A stretch of DNA of 64,000 nt from Syntrophomonas sp. UBA5314 (GTDB taxonomy: Bacteria; Bacillota; Syntrophomonadia; Syntrophomonadales; Syntrophomonadaceae): the NCBI GenBank assembly GCA_002410325.1, contig DHRK01000007.1, positions 195,544 through 259,543 of the forward strand, given 5' to 3'. A model generated the notes under the pieces. The model was not told where the DNA came from. It saw only the letters and a program-made list of their open reading frames with translations, and ran no database searches. Positions 25,399 through 34,427 of this stretch are shown here, in pieces. The translations under genes and the position numbers were made by a program. Position 1 is the first letter of the stretch. The number at the start of each line of letters is the position of its first letter.

Positions 25399-26679
25399 AT
25401 GGCTTCTTTTAAGGAAATTAAAAGCATGTGGGCTGAATTGGGAATGGATCTGGAAAAGCACGATGAGTTTCTTAATTCGTTTCCGTCCGTAATGAAAGAA
25501 ATTATTGCCACTCAAGAAAACCGCCCCCAGGCTATGGAGTACTTTACCAACGTTGTGCGCACGGTCCACGGCCAGCGCCCCTATGAGCTTTTTGAACACA
25601 AAAAGCAGGGCGGCAAAGTATTCGGGACCTACTGCGTATACGTACCGGACGAAGTGCTCTTTGCTTTAGGAGCGGTTACCACCGGATTGTGCGGCGGCGA
25701 TCAGTTCTGGGTCCCGGGCGGCGAAAAAGTTCTGCCCCGGGCCACCTGCGCCTTGATTAAATCATCGGTTGGTTCGAGGCTGGATCGCACCAGTCCCTTT
25801 TGCCAGCTTGCCGATCTGTACATCGGCGAGGCCACCTGCGACGGCAAGAAAAAAGCCTGGGAGATACTGGCCCGGGATGTGCCCATGCATATCATGGACA
25901 TGCCCCAAAAGAAACGGGAAAAAGATATACAGCGCTTCGCCGAGGAAATCTGGGAACTGGTTGAAGTTGCCGAGAACCTTACCGGGAAAAAATTAACCAG
26001 CGACGCCCTGGCTGACAGCATTCGTCTCATTAACGAAAAAAGGCGGGCTTTAATACGTCTGCACAACACCCGCAAATCGGCTCCGGCTCCGATAAGCGGC
26101 AAGGATGCCTTGATGGTAACCCAGGTGGCATTTTATGACGACCCGGCCCGTTTTGCCAGAATGGTGAACGAGCTGTGCGAGGAACTGGAAGAACGCCTGG
26201 CCCAAAAGGAAGGTCCCTTCCCGGCCGGGACTCCGCGAATCATGATCTCGGGAAGCCCCATGGCCCTTCCCAATTGGAAGCTGCATCACCTGGTGGAAAC
26301 CAGCGGAGCGGTAGTGGTCTGCGAAGAGCAGTGCACGGGAACCCGTTACTACGAAAATCTGGTGGACGAATCGGCCGGCGATTTGGAAGGGCAGATCATG
26401 GCCCTGGCCAGGCGCTATATGGAAACCAACTGCGCCTGCTTCCATCAAAACGAGGGCCGCATGCAGGACATCGCCCGCTTGGCTGATGATTATCGGGTAG
26501 ACGCGGTTATTGATTACAGTCTGCAATTCTGCGGCCTCTATTCAACCGAAAGCTATCTGGTGAAAGAGCTGTTGCAGAACAAAGGGCTCCCCTACCTGCA
26601 TATCGAAAGCGATTACAGCCAGCAGGACAGCGAAGCACTGCGGACCCGGATTGAAGCCCTGATAGAGATGCTGGCCTAG
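25399..26679 (+). CDS. 2-hydroxyacyl-CoA dehydratase family Fe-S protein (double-cubane type)
   Basis: 426 residues related to HgdB/BadD-type subunits. Cysteines are at TYCVYVP, TGLCGGDQ, RATCALIKSS, SPFCQLADLYIGEATC, the C-terminal-half EEQCTGTRYY, TNCACFHQN and QFCGLY. This arrangement resembles the stand-alone double-cubane cluster proteins rather than the two-subunit dehydratases, because both Fe-S halves lie in one chain and no partner subunit is adjacent. Those proteins reduce small molecules such as acetylene with an ATP-driven activator. No activator ATPase lies nearby. Probably cytoplasmic; native substrate unknown. Confidence 0.7.
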   Translation: MASFKEIKSMWAELGMDLEKHDEFLNSFPSVMKEIIATQENRPQAMEYFTNVVRTVHGQRPYELFEHKKQGGKVFGTYCVYVPDEVLFALGAVTTGLCGGDQFWVPGGEKVLPRATCALIKSSVGSRLDRTSPFCQLADLYIGEATCDGKKKAWEILARDVPMHIMDMPQKKREKDIQRFAEEIWELVEVAENLTGKKLTSDALADSIRLINEKRRALIRLHNTRKSAPAPISGKDALMVTQVAFYDDPARFARMVNELCEELEERLAQKEGPFPAGTPRIMISGSPMALPNWKLHHLVETSGAVVVCEEQCTGTRYYENLVDESAGDLEGQIMALARRYMETNCACFHQNEGRMQDIARLADDYRVDAVIDYSLQFCGLYSTESYLVKELLQNKGLPYLHIESDYSQQDSEALRTRIEALIEMLA

Positions 26680-26700
26680 TTTTATATCCAACTATGCTTT

Positions 26701-26736
26701 TTCACTGCCCGGCGCTTAATTTCTCCGGGCAGTGAA
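26701..26736. terminator. Bidirectional terminator between Fe-S gene and ureD
   Basis: TTCACTGCCCGG and CCGGGCAGTGAA form a perfect 12-bp stem with a 12-nt loop between two converging genes. T-rich sequence is present on one side. Confidence 0.7.
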
Positions 26737-26748
26737 GATACATATCCC

Positions 26749-27561
26749 TTACCTATCGGGCAAAACCAGGTTGTAGATTATTTTCCTCATAGCTGATAGC
26801 GTCTTTTCTAAACAATCGCCTCCATTACCCAGAATTCTTGCTACCATGCCGAATTTATATGTCTTGCTTATCCCAAATTCGATGCCTTCGGTCATTTGCA
26901 AAATATCATAAAGACTATCGAGCAGCTTATCGGTTAAATGGTCGCCAAAACATCCCAGCGTGGCTTGATGGGTGTATCTTTCGAAAAAGCCTATGCCTTC
27001 GAGATTTTGCCGCGCCGGGGCGTAGTATTGATTATCGATGAAAATCAGTTCATCACCATAATAAACCCGCAGGCAATTTCTAAATTGCTTGAACTGAAAA
27101 CTCTCCCCGCTTTTTTCCCTTCCGCAGGAAAGTACTTCCGTATGCAGCAAAACAGAGTGCCGCTCAAGATGGCAATCGGTTGTGGATTGATAGGATGAGT
27201 CCTTAAATGGGATGTACGGCCGGGACGCATTATCGAAAAAGGCGCCTTCATGCAAAACCAAGCTATTGCTTTGGGAGGCAAAGCCGTCTTCCATACGATG
27301 AATCTTGCTGTACGACTGGCCGCGCAGCGCAGCCCGGGCACGAGGACCCAGCTCCACCTTTATTTTATACCGGTCACCCTGCATTATGCCGGCTGAAGCG
27401 GCCATTAAGACCAGCTCCAGGACGCCTCTAGCGGGGTTGAAAAACGGCTTGGCAATCTTGAACGGGGCCGTAAAATAGGCGTCCTCAAGCACGGTTTGCC
27501 CATCTTTTAGGGCGGCTTTGATGAGCAGTTCACTGTCTTTTCCAAAGCTATCGCTGGCCAT
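26749..27561 (-). CDS. ureD: Urease accessory protein UreD (UreH)
   Basis: 270 residues of the UreD family, last in the urease operon. Recognisable patterns are TAPFKIAKPFF (front), the VLMAASAGIMQGDRYKIKVELGPRARAAL block, the QSYSKIHRMEDGFASQ element and the QTTTDCHLE-like stretch SYQSTTDCHLERHSV. UreD binds UreF and UreG and delivers Ni2+ to the UreABC apoenzyme. It starts four bases after ureG. Shorter conserved patterns are somewhat diverged, but order, length and neighbours make the call firm. Confidence 0.88.
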   Translation of the reverse strand: MASDSFGKDSELLIKAALKDGQTVLEDAYFTAPFKIAKPFFNPARGVLELVLMAASAGIMQGDRYKIKVELGPRARAALRGQSYSKIHRMEDGFASQSNSLVLHEGAFFDNASRPYIPFKDSSYQSTTDCHLERHSVLLHTEVLSCGREKSGESFQFKQFRNCLRVYYGDELIFIDNQYYAPARQNLEGIGFFERYTHQATLGCFGDHLTDKLLDSLYDILQMTEGIEFGISKTYKFGMVARILGNGGDCLEKTLSAMRKIIYNLVLPDR

Positions 27562-27565
27562 AAGC

Positions 27566-28174
27566 CTACAGTCCTTCCAGCAAAACGCTCTGTCTGATCC
27601 AGGCTACCACCCGGTCCAGGCCTTCATTGGTGACGAGATTGGTGAATAGAAATGGTCTGCCGCCGCGTACCCGCATAGAATCCTCTTCCATGACTTCCAG
27701 GCTGGCTCCCACGTAAGGGGCCAGGTCTATCTTGTTGATTACCAGGAGATCCGAACGAATCACTCCCGGTCCGCCTTTGCGGGGAATTTTATCCCCTTCC
27801 GCCACATCAATGACATAAATAGTGGCATCCGCCAGGTCGGGACTAAAGGTGGCGGACAAGTTGTCTCCCCCGCTCTCGATAAATATAATCTGGACATCGG
27901 GAAACCTTTCGGCCAGCTCCTCCACCGCTTCCAGATTCATAGAAGCGTCTTCCCGGATTGCGGTGTGGGGGCAGCCCCCGGTTTCCACCCCGATAATCCT
28001 TTCCGCGGGAAGAATGCTGTTCTTCACCAAAAACTCGGCGTCTTCCCGGGTGTATATGTCATTGGTGACCACCCCGATACTATAGTTATAACTCAGCTGC
28101 CTGGTCAGGCGCTCGATCAGCGCGGTTTTACCCGAACCAACCGGACCGCCCACCCCGATTTTGATGTAAGCCAT
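27566..28174 (-). CDS. ureG: Urease accessory GTPase UreG
   Basis: About 202 residues. P-loop GGPVGSGKTALIE, ENDIYTREDAEF as the CPH-like region (TNDIYTREDAE), ETGGCPHTAIREDAS with the Cys-Pro-His nickel motif, ESGGDNLSATF and NKIDLAPYV are present. UreG binds Ni2+ at CPH and hydrolyses GTP to insert metal into urease. ATG 28174 is preceded by AGGAGTG; the upstream GTG at 28183 overlaps that site. It lies between ureF and ureD in the same reading direction. Confidence 0.95.
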   Translation of the reverse strand: MAYIKIGVGGPVGSGKTALIERLTRQLSYNYSIGVVTNDIYTREDAEFLVKNSILPAERIIGVETGGCPHTAIREDASMNLEAVEELAERFPDVQIIFIESGGDNLSATFSPDLADATIYVIDVAEGDKIPRKGGPGVIRSDLLVINKIDLAPYVGASLEVMEEDSMRVRGGRPFLFTNLVTNEGLDRVVAWIRQSVLLEGL

Positions 28175-28188
28175 TGATATCACTCCTG

Positions 28189-28905
28189 TTACGAGATATA
28201 AAGTCGGGCATAAAGCCGTTCATGCTGCATGGAGCGGAGGTCAAACCCGGTCCCGCCTATTCCGATATCCTCCGCGCTAAGCTCTTCCACCCTGACCAGC
28301 AGGCTTATAAAAAGGGCCCGGGAGCTAAACAGTATGCTCTGCCCGTCTCTCTGGCTGAGGGGCACCAGTTTAGCGCAATTATTTACGATTGACGATGCAG
28401 TGCCGTAACTGAGGGCCGCTAAAGCGGCCTTTTTTTCAATGTTGAGCAATCGGGCGCACAGGCCAAATACCACGCTGTAGTTGGCTCCCGGCCCATTATT
28501 TCTGAACGCTTGCACGCCGGCTTTAAAAAGAGGATTTTTCTCCAGCACCATCTTCAGAATCTTAATAAACCGGGCTCCCAGCTTAAGGCTGGCGGTGCGG
28601 ATTTCCCGGGCCGCCTTGGCGGCACTGAGGGTCCGGTTAAGGTTTACGAGGCCATCCAAATCGTTTCCGGCGGCATACTCCCAGGCCAGCTTAACGGCCA
28701 GCAGATCATTATGGAGGAAACTGCTGGCGAGAAAGCTCTGCAAGTACCGTTCGGCGCTCGCCGCATCATGCACCAGGCCCTTTTGCACATAGGTTTCCAG
28801 GCCAAAAGAATGGGTGTAGCCGCCGATGGGGAAATAAGGATCGGAAATCTGCAAGAGTGTAAAAACCGGTCCCAGTCCACAATCAGTGCGAGTGGACGTG
28901 TCCAC
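28189..28905 (-). CDS. ureF: Urease accessory protein UreF
   Basis: 238 residues, all-helical, with the family start LLQISDPYFPIGGYTHSFGLETY and later RTASLKLGARFIKIL, GPGANYSVVFGLCARLL and ASSIVNNCAKLVPLSQRDGQ. UreF is the scaffold that joins UreD and UreG and gates nickel transfer. It overlaps the end of ureE by about 23 bases, so the start could also be slightly downstream. Standard length for the family. Confidence 0.92.
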   Translation of the reverse strand: MDTSTRTDCGLGPVFTLLQISDPYFPIGGYTHSFGLETYVQKGLVHDAASAERYLQSFLASSFLHNDLLAVKLAWEYAAGNDLDGLVNLNRTLSAAKAAREIRTASLKLGARFIKILKMVLEKNPLFKAGVQAFRNNGPGANYSVVFGLCARLLNIEKKAALAALSYGTASSIVNNCAKLVPLSQRDGQSILFSSRALFISLLVRVEELSAEDIGIGGTGFDLRSMQHERLYARLYIS

Positions 28906-29347
28906 CGTTGCTTCCTCCTATGCTTCTGGTCAATCGCGCCGTCTTCCTGTAATTGGGCAAGTCCAGCCTGGCCAGCGCTGTCATCAGGGGCTCATCATAG
29001 GGAGTCAACAGCTCCCCCTCCTCAAAAAAGAGCGGGGCGTGCCGGTTGCCGATAGCGTAGCAGGCTTCAGCCATCTCCAGCATAGTGGCCGGTTTTAAAG
29101 CCAGGCATTCGCATTTCGCTATTTCCACGACCAGTAAATGGCTTCCCTCCTGCCACAGAATGTCCCCATCTTGCAGCGGAGTCCCCTCCTGCCGGCGAAT
29201 GCCCACCTCCAAACCCTGCCGGCTGATTTTGCGCAGGGTCTTTTTATGCACTTCATACCATTCGATGGGAACCCGGTCGATGATGCCGGGGCACCCTTCT
29301 GTATAGTTCATATCCCGGATGTTTCCCAGTATCTTTTCAATGATCAT
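28883..29347 (-). CDS. ureE: Urease accessory nickel chaperone UreE
   Basis: About 154 residues. The N-terminal domain and the C-terminal metal-binding domain with GNRHAPLFFEEGELLTPYDEP, the characteristic UreE loop, are seen. The tail ends GGHVHSH, a short histidine patch and not the long poly-His of Klebsiella. UreE dimers carry Ni2+ to UreG. ATG 29347 is chosen: the GAGGTG ribosome site is six bases upstream; ATG 29356 is too close. Cotranscribed with ureC upstream (20 bases). Confidence 0.92.
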   Translation of the reverse strand: MIIEKILGNIRDMNYTEGCPGIIDRVPIEWYEVHKKTLRKISRQGLEVGIRRQEGTPLQDGDILWQEGSHLLVVEIAKCECLALKPATMLEMAEACYAIGNRHAPLFFEEGELLTPYDEPLMTALARLDLPNYRKTARLTRSIGGSNGGHVHSH

Positions 29348-29367
29348 ATCATTCACCTCACCAACAG

Positions 29368-31086
29368 TTAGAACAGGAAATAGCGCTGCGCCAGGGATAG
29401 GGTTGGAAGCGGCGCACAGGTCAAGTGCTCCCCATCCGCCTTCACTTGGTAGGTTTCGGGATCAACTTCGATGACCGGCATGGCGTCGTTCCAGAGCATG
29501 TCCCGCTTCGATACGGTCCGGCAATTGGAGACACAGGCTATTCTCTTCTGCAGGTGCAGAGCCTCGGGTACGCCCTGGTCCAGGGCCGCCCGGGAGACAA
29601 AGGTAAGACAGCTGTTATATTTCGCCCGGCCCAAAGCGCCGAACATATCGCGATAAAGCACCGGTTGGGGTGTGGGTATGGAAGCATTGGCGTCTCCCAT
29701 CTTGCTGGCAATAATGAATCCGCCTTTGACAATCATCTCCGGCTTTACCCCGAACATGGCCGGTTTCCATAAAACGATATCCGCTATTTTGCCTTTTTCG
29801 AGGGATCCGGTGTGAGCGGCAATGCCGTGGGTTATAGCGGGATTGATGGTATATTTGGCTACATAGCGCTTGACTCTTTGATTGTCATTACGTCCATGGT
29901 CTTCTTTTAGAAACCCGCGCTGCTTCTTCATTTTGTCGGCGGTCTGCCAGGTTCTGATGATGACTTCGCCGACTCGGCCCATAGCCTGCGAGTCGGAGCT
30001 CATCATGCTAAAAACGCCCAGGTCGTGCAAAATATCTTCCGCCGCAATGGTTTCGGGCCTGATCCGGGAATCGGCAAAAGCGACATCTTCCGGGACTTTG
30101 CTGTCCAAATGATGGCACACCATCAGCATATCCAGGTGTTCATCGATGGTATTCACGGTAAAGGGCATGGTCGGGTTGGTGGAAGAGGGCAGCACATTGG
30201 GCAAAGCGGCGATCTTAATGATGTCCGGCGCGTGTCCGCCCCCGGCGCCTTCGGTGTGAAAGGTGTGAATGGTTCTGCCATTGATAGCCCGAATGGTGTC
30301 TTCCACGAATCCGGCTTCATTCAGGGTGTCGGTATGAATGGCCACCTGGACGTCATAGCGGTCCGCCACCTCTAAACTGGAGTCTATAGTTTTGGGAGTA
30401 GTGCCCCAGTCTTCATGAAGCTTAAGCCCAATGGCCCCGGCCTCGATCTGCTCTTCCAGGGGCTTTGTAAAGGAGGCATTGCCCTTGGCCAAAAAGCCCA
30501 GGTTCATGGGAAAGTGCTCCGCCGCCTCCAGCATGCGCTGGATGTTGAAACTGCCCGGGGTGCAGGTAGTGGCGTTGGTGCCGTCAGCCGGCCCGGTTCC
30601 CCCGCCGATCATGGTGGTTATTCCGCTGAATAAGGCCGTCTCTACCTGCTGGGGGCAGATAAAGTGAATATGCGTGTCGATGCCGCCGGCGGTGGCAATC
30701 AGCCCTTCTCCGGCGATTACCTCGGTGGAGGCCCCGATAACCAGTTCGGGCCAGACTCCTTCCATGATGCCGGGATTACCCGACTTGCCCAGGCCAACGA
30801 TCCGGCCATCCCTGATCCCGATATCGCCCTTGACAATGCCTCCGGCATCGACGATCACCACGTTGGTTATTACCAGGTCCAGCGCGCCCTGATCTCTGGA
30901 TAAGGACGGCGACTGCCCCATTCCGTCGCGAATGGATTTGCCCCCTCCGAATTTACACTCATCTCCGTAAACGGTGAAATCATTTTCGATCTCTATGATC
31001 AAATCGGTATCCGCCAGCCTGATCCGGTCTCCCTTGGTCGGGCCGTAAATCCCGGCGTAATCGCTGCCCCGTATCGCGTAGCTCAT
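29368..31086 (-). CDS. ureC: Urease alpha subunit
   Basis: 572 residues, canonical length. Nickel ligands and catalytic residues are visible: IDTHIHFICPQ (two His), GAIGLKLHEDWG with the carbamylated lysine, HTDTLNEAGFV, HTFHTEGAGGGHAPD, and MVCHHLDSKVPEDVAFADSRIR with the flap Cys and His. Urease hydrolyses urea to ammonia and carbamate in the cytoplasm. Overlaps ureB by four bases (ATGA), the usual coupling. Order ureABCEFGD is typical for Firmicutes. Confidence 0.97.
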   Translation of the reverse strand: MSYAIRGSDYAGIYGPTKGDRIRLADTDLIIEIENDFTVYGDECKFGGGKSIRDGMGQSPSLSRDQGALDLVITNVVIVDAGGIVKGDIGIRDGRIVGLGKSGNPGIMEGVWPELVIGASTEVIAGEGLIATAGGIDTHIHFICPQQVETALFSGITTMIGGGTGPADGTNATTCTPGSFNIQRMLEAAEHFPMNLGFLAKGNASFTKPLEEQIEAGAIGLKLHEDWGTTPKTIDSSLEVADRYDVQVAIHTDTLNEAGFVEDTIRAINGRTIHTFHTEGAGGGHAPDIIKIAALPNVLPSSTNPTMPFTVNTIDEHLDMLMVCHHLDSKVPEDVAFADSRIRPETIAAEDILHDLGVFSMMSSDSQAMGRVGEVIIRTWQTADKMKKQRGFLKEDHGRNDNQRVKRYVAKYTINPAITHGIAAHTGSLEKGKIADIVLWKPAMFGVKPEMIVKGGFIIASKMGDANASIPTPQPVLYRDMFGALGRAKYNSCLTFVSRAALDQGVPEALHLQKRIACVSNCRTVSKRDMLWNDAMPVIEVDPETYQVKADGEHLTCAPLPTLSLAQRYFLF

Positions 31087-31460
31087 TCATTATCAACTCC
31101 CTTAAATCCCAAGCTTTGTGCCGTTGCAACGGCCTTCCCGAGGGTCTCTTCATCATTAAGGCTTCCAGCCGTAAGATCATTCAAGCCGTAAACCTCCTGC
31201 GTACCGCCCAGGGACACCAGGCAGACCTCCTTTTCCTCACCGGGTTCAAATCTGACCGCGGTCCCCGAAGGAATATCCAGCCTCTTGCCCAGGGCCTTTT
31301 TTCTGTCAAAAGCCAGGCATTTGTTGACCTCAAAGAAATGAAAATGCGAACCCACTTGAACCGGCCGGTCGCCGGTATTGGCCACTCTGACGGCCGCCGC
31401 TTCCCGCCCTTGATTCAAGATGATATATTCGTTGGCAATGAAGTATTCGCCCGGTATCAT
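31083..31460 (-). CDS. ureB: Urease beta subunit
   Basis: 125 residues with MIPGEYFIANEYIILNQGRE, VANTGDRPVQVGSHFHFFEVNKCLAFDR and the GTAVRFEPGEEKEVCLVSLGG segment, all UreB hallmarks. It is a structural subunit of the (UreABC)3 trimer. It ends overlapping ureC by four bases and starts 38 bases after ureA. A charged C-terminal extension (KAVATAQSLGFKGVDNE) is slightly longer than the shortest homologues. Confidence 0.96.
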   Translation of the reverse strand: MIPGEYFIANEYIILNQGREAAAVRVANTGDRPVQVGSHFHFFEVNKCLAFDRKKALGKRLDIPSGTAVRFEPGEEKEVCLVSLGGTQEVYGLNDLTAGSLNDEETLGKAVATAQSLGFKGVDNE

Positions 31461-31497
31461 GCCCTTTTCCCTCCTTTAGAATTGATATAAACAAGGG

Positions 31498-31800
31498 TTA
31501 TCTGATGGGATTGTGCACCGTAACCAGTTTGGTGCCGTCAGGAAAGGTGGACTCGATCTGGATTTCGTGGATCATCTCGGCCACCCCCTCCATGACATCC
31601 TCCCGGCTTAAAATCCGCGCGCCCTGGCGCATCAACTCGGTGACCGTTTGCCCGTCCCGGGCGGCCTCCAATAACTCGGCGCTGATCAAGGCTATGGCCT
31701 CCGGGTAATTCAACTTGAGACCCCGGGCTTTTCTTTTTTTAGCGAGTTCTCCAGCCAGGTGGAGCATCAGTTTCTCGCTTTCTTTAGGGGATAAATGCAC
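31498..31800 (-). CDS. ureA: Urease gamma subunit
   Basis: 100 residues, standard for UreA: VHLSPKESEKLMLHLAGEL, KARGLKLNYPEAIALISAELLEAARDG and FPDGTKLVTVHNPI. The true start is GTG 31800 with GGAGG before it; the longer frame to 31947 gives an unrelated N-terminus. It begins 17 bases after urtE, so transporter and enzyme share one transcript. Confidence 0.95.
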   Translation of the reverse strand: MHLSPKESEKLMLHLAGELAKKRKARGLKLNYPEAIALISAELLEAARDGQTVTELMRQGARILSREDVMEGVAEMIHEIQIESTFPDGTKLVTVHNPIR

Positions 31801-31816
31801 CGTCTTCACCTCCCGT

Positions 31817-32506
31817 TTAAATGGCAATCTGCTCCTGAATATGATGAAGATCCAAGTCTCCGGTCTTTCCCTGCATGACAATCCGCCCTTTATCCATGGC
31901 GTAGCAGTAGTCGGCCACCTCCATGACAAAATCAATGTATTGTTCAACGATCAGCAGGCTGATATCGCCCCGCCCCTTGAGCGCTTTGATCACCCGGGCA
32001 ATTTCTTGAATAATCGAAGGCTGAATTCCCTCGGTCGGTTCATCCAGCAGCAGCAGTTGGGGCTTGGAAACCAGAGCCCGGGCGATAGCCAGCTGCTGCT
32101 GCTGGCCCCCGCTCAAGGTTCCGCCTTTCTTCTTGAGCATGGTCTTTAGAACCGGGAAAAGATCGAATACGCTTTCATCCAGGCGCTTGCCTTTATTTCT
32201 TTCCAGGCCCAAAAGCAGGTTTTCCTGAACGCTGAGCTGGGGAAAGATATCCCGGCCCTGGGGCACGTAGCCTATCCCCAGCAGCGCCCGGCGATAGGTG
32301 GGCATTTTTATGATCTCCGCACCCTCCAGCGAGATGCTGCCCGAAGGGGTTTTGACCAGGCCCATGATGCTTTTCAGCAGGGTGGTTTTTCCCACTCCAT
32401 TCCGGCCAATCAGGCAGGCTACCTGACCGTTATGGATGGTCAGGCTGACATCCTGGAGGATAAGACTCTCTTCGTAACAGGCGCTCAGTTTGGCGATATC
32501 AAGCAC
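31817..32506 (-). CDS. urtE: Urea ABC transporter ATP-binding protein UrtE
   Basis: About 229 residues. Walker A GRNGVGKTTLL, signature LSGGQQQQLAIARALV, Walker B LLLLDEPTEGIQPSI and the switch His region VEQYIDFVME identify the LivF/UrtE subgroup; the EGIQPSI spelling is typical for UrtE. It powers urea uptake. GTG 32506 is the likely start (it overlaps the urtD end by eight bases); the longer frame to 32635 runs through urtD. Confidence 0.92.
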   Translation of the reverse strand: MLDIAKLSACYEESLILQDVSLTIHNGQVACLIGRNGVGKTTLLKSIMGLVKTPSGSISLEGAEIIKMPTYRRALLGIGYVPQGRDIFPQLSVQENLLLGLERNKGKRLDESVFDLFPVLKTMLKKKGGTLSGGQQQQLAIARALVSKPQLLLLDEPTEGIQPSIIQEIARVIKALKGRGDISLLIVEQYIDFVMEVADYCYAMDKGRIVMQGKTGDLDLHHIQEQIAI

Positions 32507-33254
32507 AACGGCTGCCCCCTCGGCCCAGGTAAACCTCCAGCACCCGGGGATTGTTCTGAACCGCTTCCATATCTCCCTCGTCCAGCAAGGCCCCTTCATG
32601 TAAAACCGTAACCTTGCTGGCAAACTCTCTGACAAACTCCATATCGTGTTCGACCACCACCAGTGAACACCGCCGGGAAATCTCCTTTAGGAGGGTTCCG
32701 GTCTTTTCGGTTTCTTTTCTCCCCAAACCGGCCACCGGTTCATCGAGCAGCATGATCTCCGGCTGCTGAACGAGCAGCATCCCGATTTCCAGCCATTGCT
32801 TCTCGCCGTGGGAAAGTATTTCCGGCTTCTGATGCCTTTTTTCATACAAACCGATGGTCTCCAGGACATCATCGATTCTCTCCAATTGTTCGTGATCCAG
32901 GCTGCCAAAGAGGGTAGACAGAATCGTGCGTTGTTTTTCCGCCGCCAATTCCATGTTTTCGTAGATGCTGATACTGTTGAAAACCGACGGCACCTGGAAT
33001 TTGCGTCCGATTCCCAACTCCACAATCTGATGCTCGGTCAATTTCGTAACATCGCTGTCGTTTTTAAAGATGATATTGCCCTCATCCGGCTTTACCCGCC
33101 CGCAGATGGCATCCAGCAGGGTTGTTTTCCCGGCGCCGTTGGGGCCGATAAAACAGTGTATCTCTCCTTTCCTCACCGTCGTGCTCAGGTGGTTTACCGC
33201 CTTGAACCCGTCAAAGCTCACGGTCAGGTCATTGATCTCCAAAAGACTATTCAT
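32499..33254 (-). CDS. urtD: Urea ABC transporter ATP-binding protein UrtD
   Basis: About 251 residues, LivG/UrtD group: GPNGAGKTTLLDAICGRVKPDEG, the GIGRKFQVPSVFNSISIYENMELA stretch, LSHGEKQWLEIGMLL, LLLDEPVAGLG and VVEHDMEFVREFASKVTVLHEG. The modified signature LSHGEKQ and FQVPSVF are hallmarks of UrtD. ATG 33254 follows AAGGAGAG. It overlaps urtE. Confidence 0.93.
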   Translation of the reverse strand: MNSLLEINDLTVSFDGFKAVNHLSTTVRKGEIHCFIGPNGAGKTTLLDAICGRVKPDEGNIIFKNDSDVTKLTEHQIVELGIGRKFQVPSVFNSISIYENMELAAEKQRTILSTLFGSLDHEQLERIDDVLETIGLYEKRHQKPEILSHGEKQWLEIGMLLVQQPEIMLLDEPVAGLGRKETEKTGTLLKEISRRCSLVVVEHDMEFVREFASKVTVLHEGALLDEGDMEAVQNNPRVLEVYLGRGGSRCA

Positions 33255-33293
33255 TCCAATCACTCTCCTTATCCTGATTCCATTACCCAAGCC

Positions 33294-34409
33294 CTAGTTT
33301 CCCGCCTTTGGCGCCGTTTCCAACACCGCCTGGTCCACTGTTGCGCCTTCTCGGCGAATCGTCCGCCCATACTTGCTTTTGAATTGCTGAAAGATTCCCA
33401 CCAGTCCGTTGGGCATGAATAAAACCACTGCTATAAAGGCCAGGCCGATGAAATAAGACCATATATCGGGAAAGCTTTCGCTAAAGGCGCTTTTTAAGGA
33501 ATTGACCAGTATGGCTCCGATGATCGCGCCGGTCAGAGTGCCGCGGCCGCCGATGGCCACCCAGATAACCATTTCCACCGACGGCACAATGCCCATGGCC
33601 GCCGGAGATATGATGCCCACCTGGGGGACATACACCGCTCCGGCTATACCGGCCAGAGCAGCGGAGACGCAGTATACGAAGACCTTGTAGACGGCCGGGT
33701 TATACCCTGAAAAGCGGAGCCGGTTTTCCCCGTCGCGGATGGCCACCAGCACCCTGCCAATGCGCCGGGTTACGATTAAACGGCACAGTAAATAGGCCAG
33801 CAGCAGCATTAGAATCGCGAAATAATAAAGTCCGATTTTGGTGTCGTGACTGGCCAGGGAAAAGCCGAAAACGGCTTTCAGGTTGGTAATGCCGTTGGTG
33901 CCTCCGGTATAGGGCTGCTGCCCGATGAACAGGGTTACAAAAACGATGGTCAGGGCCTGGGTCAGGATGGAAAAGTACACCCCCTGGATGCGGTTGCGAA
34001 AGGTTAAGGCCCCCACCAGCAAGGCCAGAATAACCGGCACCAGAATGGTCATGGCCAGGGCGAAGGGCGCCGAGGAAAAAGGAGCCCAAAACCAGGGCAG
34101 GTTCTGAAGCCCGCTCCAGGTCATAAAATCCGGCAGTTTGCCCCCGCTGGCGGTCAATTTCATGTGCATGGCCATACAGTAGCCGCCCAGACCGAAAAAC
34201 ACCCCGTGCCCCAGGCTCAATATCCCGGTGTACCCCCAGATCAGATCAATTCCCAGAGCCAGAATGGCAAAGGCTACAAACTTGCCCAATAGATTGATCC
34301 TAAAATTGCTTAAAAACAGAGGCGCCAGGCACAATAACGAAAATATAAGGAATATAGCCAGGTTTTTGCCCTGTAGTGCGTTTGTTACTTTATCCTTTAT
34401 CTGTACCAC
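33294..34409 (-). CDS. urtC: Urea ABC transporter permease UrtC
   Basis: 371 residues, LivM-like, with about ten membrane helices. The pattern GYTGILSLGHGVFFGLGGYCMAMHM is the UrtC version of the LivM GxxSLGH element, and GRVLVAIRDGENRLRFSGYNP is the coupling loop. The GTG start 34409 lies 19 bases after urtB with a GGGGGGAG site. Pairs with UrtB to form the urea channel. Confidence 0.93.
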   Translation of the reverse strand: MVQIKDKVTNALQGKNLAIFLIFSLLCLAPLFLSNFRINLLGKFVAFAILALGIDLIWGYTGILSLGHGVFFGLGGYCMAMHMKLTASGGKLPDFMTWSGLQNLPWFWAPFSSAPFALAMTILVPVILALLVGALTFRNRIQGVYFSILTQALTIVFVTLFIGQQPYTGGTNGITNLKAVFGFSLASHDTKIGLYYFAILMLLLAYLLCRLIVTRRIGRVLVAIRDGENRLRFSGYNPAVYKVFVYCVSAALAGIAGAVYVPQVGIISPAAMGIVPSVEMVIWVAIGGRGTLTGAIIGAILVNSLKSAFSESFPDIWSYFIGLAFIAVVLFMPNGLVGIFQQFKSKYGRTIRREGATVDQAVLETAPKAGN

Positions 34410-34427
34410 CTTGCTCCCCCCTTTGCC

